Assembly: GCA_003520745.1 (NCBI GenBank)
Contig: DOUE01000018.1
Span: forward strand, 40,631 to 69,079
DNA from: Erysipelotrichaceae bacterium
Lineage (GTDB): Bacteria > Bacillota_I > Bacilli_A > Erysipelotrichales > Erysipelotrichaceae
Direction of reading: 5' to 3'
DNA: 28,449 nt
Positions 28,028 to 28,449 of this stretch are shown piece after piece. Under the pieces are notes generated by a model. It searched no databases. It had not been told where the DNA came from and saw only the letters and a list, made by a program, of their open reading frames with translations. The translations under genes were made by a program, and so were the position numbers. How positions within the stretch are numbered: the stretch's first letter is position 1; each line of letters opens with the position of its first letter.

Positions 28028-28449
28028 TCACTCTGGGTTGAAATCTTTCAGTGCGGATTCATACACTTCCATGATGTTGTGGTAGAACACTTCACGGTCA
28101 AGCTGACGAATCGTTTCGTGGATGTTTTTCTTCAGTTCATCCACTTCTTCCTTTGAACGTCGCGCGAACCGTTCGACCGTCCGCGCCAACTCTTCCTCTG
28201 TTTCGAAATAGAATCCTGTTGTTCCCTCATGAACCAATCCTTCCAACACCTTATCCGGACGGGCAAGGATCGGCAATCCGGAAGCCATGGCTTCAAGATA
28301 GGTGAGTCCTTGGGTCTCGGTCCGCGAGGCGCAGATGAAGGCTTGTGCCGCGTTGTAATAATAGGGGACGTCGTCTGCGGACTTCTTTCCAGCGAACTTA
28401 ACCTGTTTTTCAAGATTGAGGTCAAGCACTTGTTGCCGGAGTTCGTTCA
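28028..28449 (-). CDS. GT4-family glycosyltransferase, C-terminal part (runs off the window)
   Basis: Only the last 140 residues are present; the frame is open to the window edge. The donor-binding half of a GT-B glycosyltransferase is clear: VKFAGKKSADDVPYYYNAA, then the E-x7-E motif in ETQGLTYLEAMASGLP, then VHEGTTGFYF. The TETQGLTYLEAMA form is shared with diacylglycerol glucosyltransferases of acholeplasmas and other Gram-positives, so a membrane glycolipid synthase is a reasonable guess. The GTG near 28429 is not a likely start because the conserved fold extends upstream. Confidence 0.85.
   Translation of the reverse strand, partial: NELRQQVLDLNLEKQVKFAGKKSADDVPYYYNAAQAFICASRTETQGLTYLEAMASGLPILARPDKVLEGLVHEGTTGFYFETEEELARTVERFARRSKEEVDELKKNIHETIRQLDREVFYHNIMEVYESALKDFNPE

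Noticed and set aside
1..28449. CRISPR arrays, insertion sequences, prophage genes or an origin of replication
   Set aside because: I found no regularly spaced direct repeats, transposase or phage proteins, terminal inverted repeats or DnaA-box clusters on reading the window.

Overview
This window looks like a chromosomal segment from a Gram-positive-type bacterium of the Bacillota, possibly close to the Mollicutes/Erysipelotrichia branches. The evidence is strong AGGAGG ribosome-binding sites before almost every gene, TTGACA/TATAAT promoters, lipoproteins with LTGC-type lipoboxes, a glmS ribozyme, YczE-, TIGR02206- and lmo0937-type membrane proteins, and a GT4 glycolipid-type glycosyltransferase. 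TGA is used as a stop (for example in the YczE-like gene and the E2-like gene) and tryptophan is TGG, so the code is standard. Base composition is moderate except for an AT-rich stretch at about 27.0-27.9 kb. The lineage call is inference.

Layout. 1-1562: a small membrane protein, an HSL-type alpha/beta hydrolase and tRNA-Leu(CAG). 1646-4135: a three-gene ABC-2 exporter (ATPase plus two paralogous permeases). 4262-6390: a coiled-coil lipoprotein and two multi-pass membrane proteins. 6488-8382: a PadR regulator, a HAAS-like membrane protein and a DUF4097 beta-repeat protein in one operon. 8489-15493: the metabolic centrepiece, a sucrose-type locus. A LacI regulator is divergent from an operon for a solute-binding lipoprotein, two sugar permeases, a PfkB fructokinase and an amylosucrase-family GH13 enzyme. 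Two LacI-type operators lie between the divergent promoters. The inferred scheme is import of intact sucrose, transfer of its glucosyl unit to a glucan (or to water) in the cytosol, and phosphorylation of the released fructose. No ATPase subunit for this importer is present.

15514-18507: an Old Yellow Enzyme-like flavoprotein with a C-terminal four-cysteine motif, a CPBP membrane protease co-transcribed with a TetR regulator, and a tRNA-Pro/Arg/Leu cluster. 18585-20137: a NapH/YccM-like polyferredoxin membrane protein with an extracytoplasmic partner. 20342-22311: a glmS self-cleaving ribozyme followed by glmS. 22400-24723: an E2-like acyltransferase-fold protein translationally coupled to an AMP-forming acyl ligase. 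That ligase overlaps a convergent membrane-anchored protein gene by 44 bp. 25545-27000: a ThiF-like adenylyltransferase, then three small proteins (CsbD-like, a 51-residue two-helix protein, an lmo0937-like protein). 27001-28449: an AT-rich intergenic region, a solitary Phd/YefM-like antitoxin and the truncated end of a GT4 glycosyltransferase.

I see no CRISPR array, insertion sequence, prophage gene or replication origin. The items most worth following up are the amylosucrase operon, the E2-like/ligase pair whose motif lacks the usual histidine, and the polyferredoxin/repeat-protein pair.
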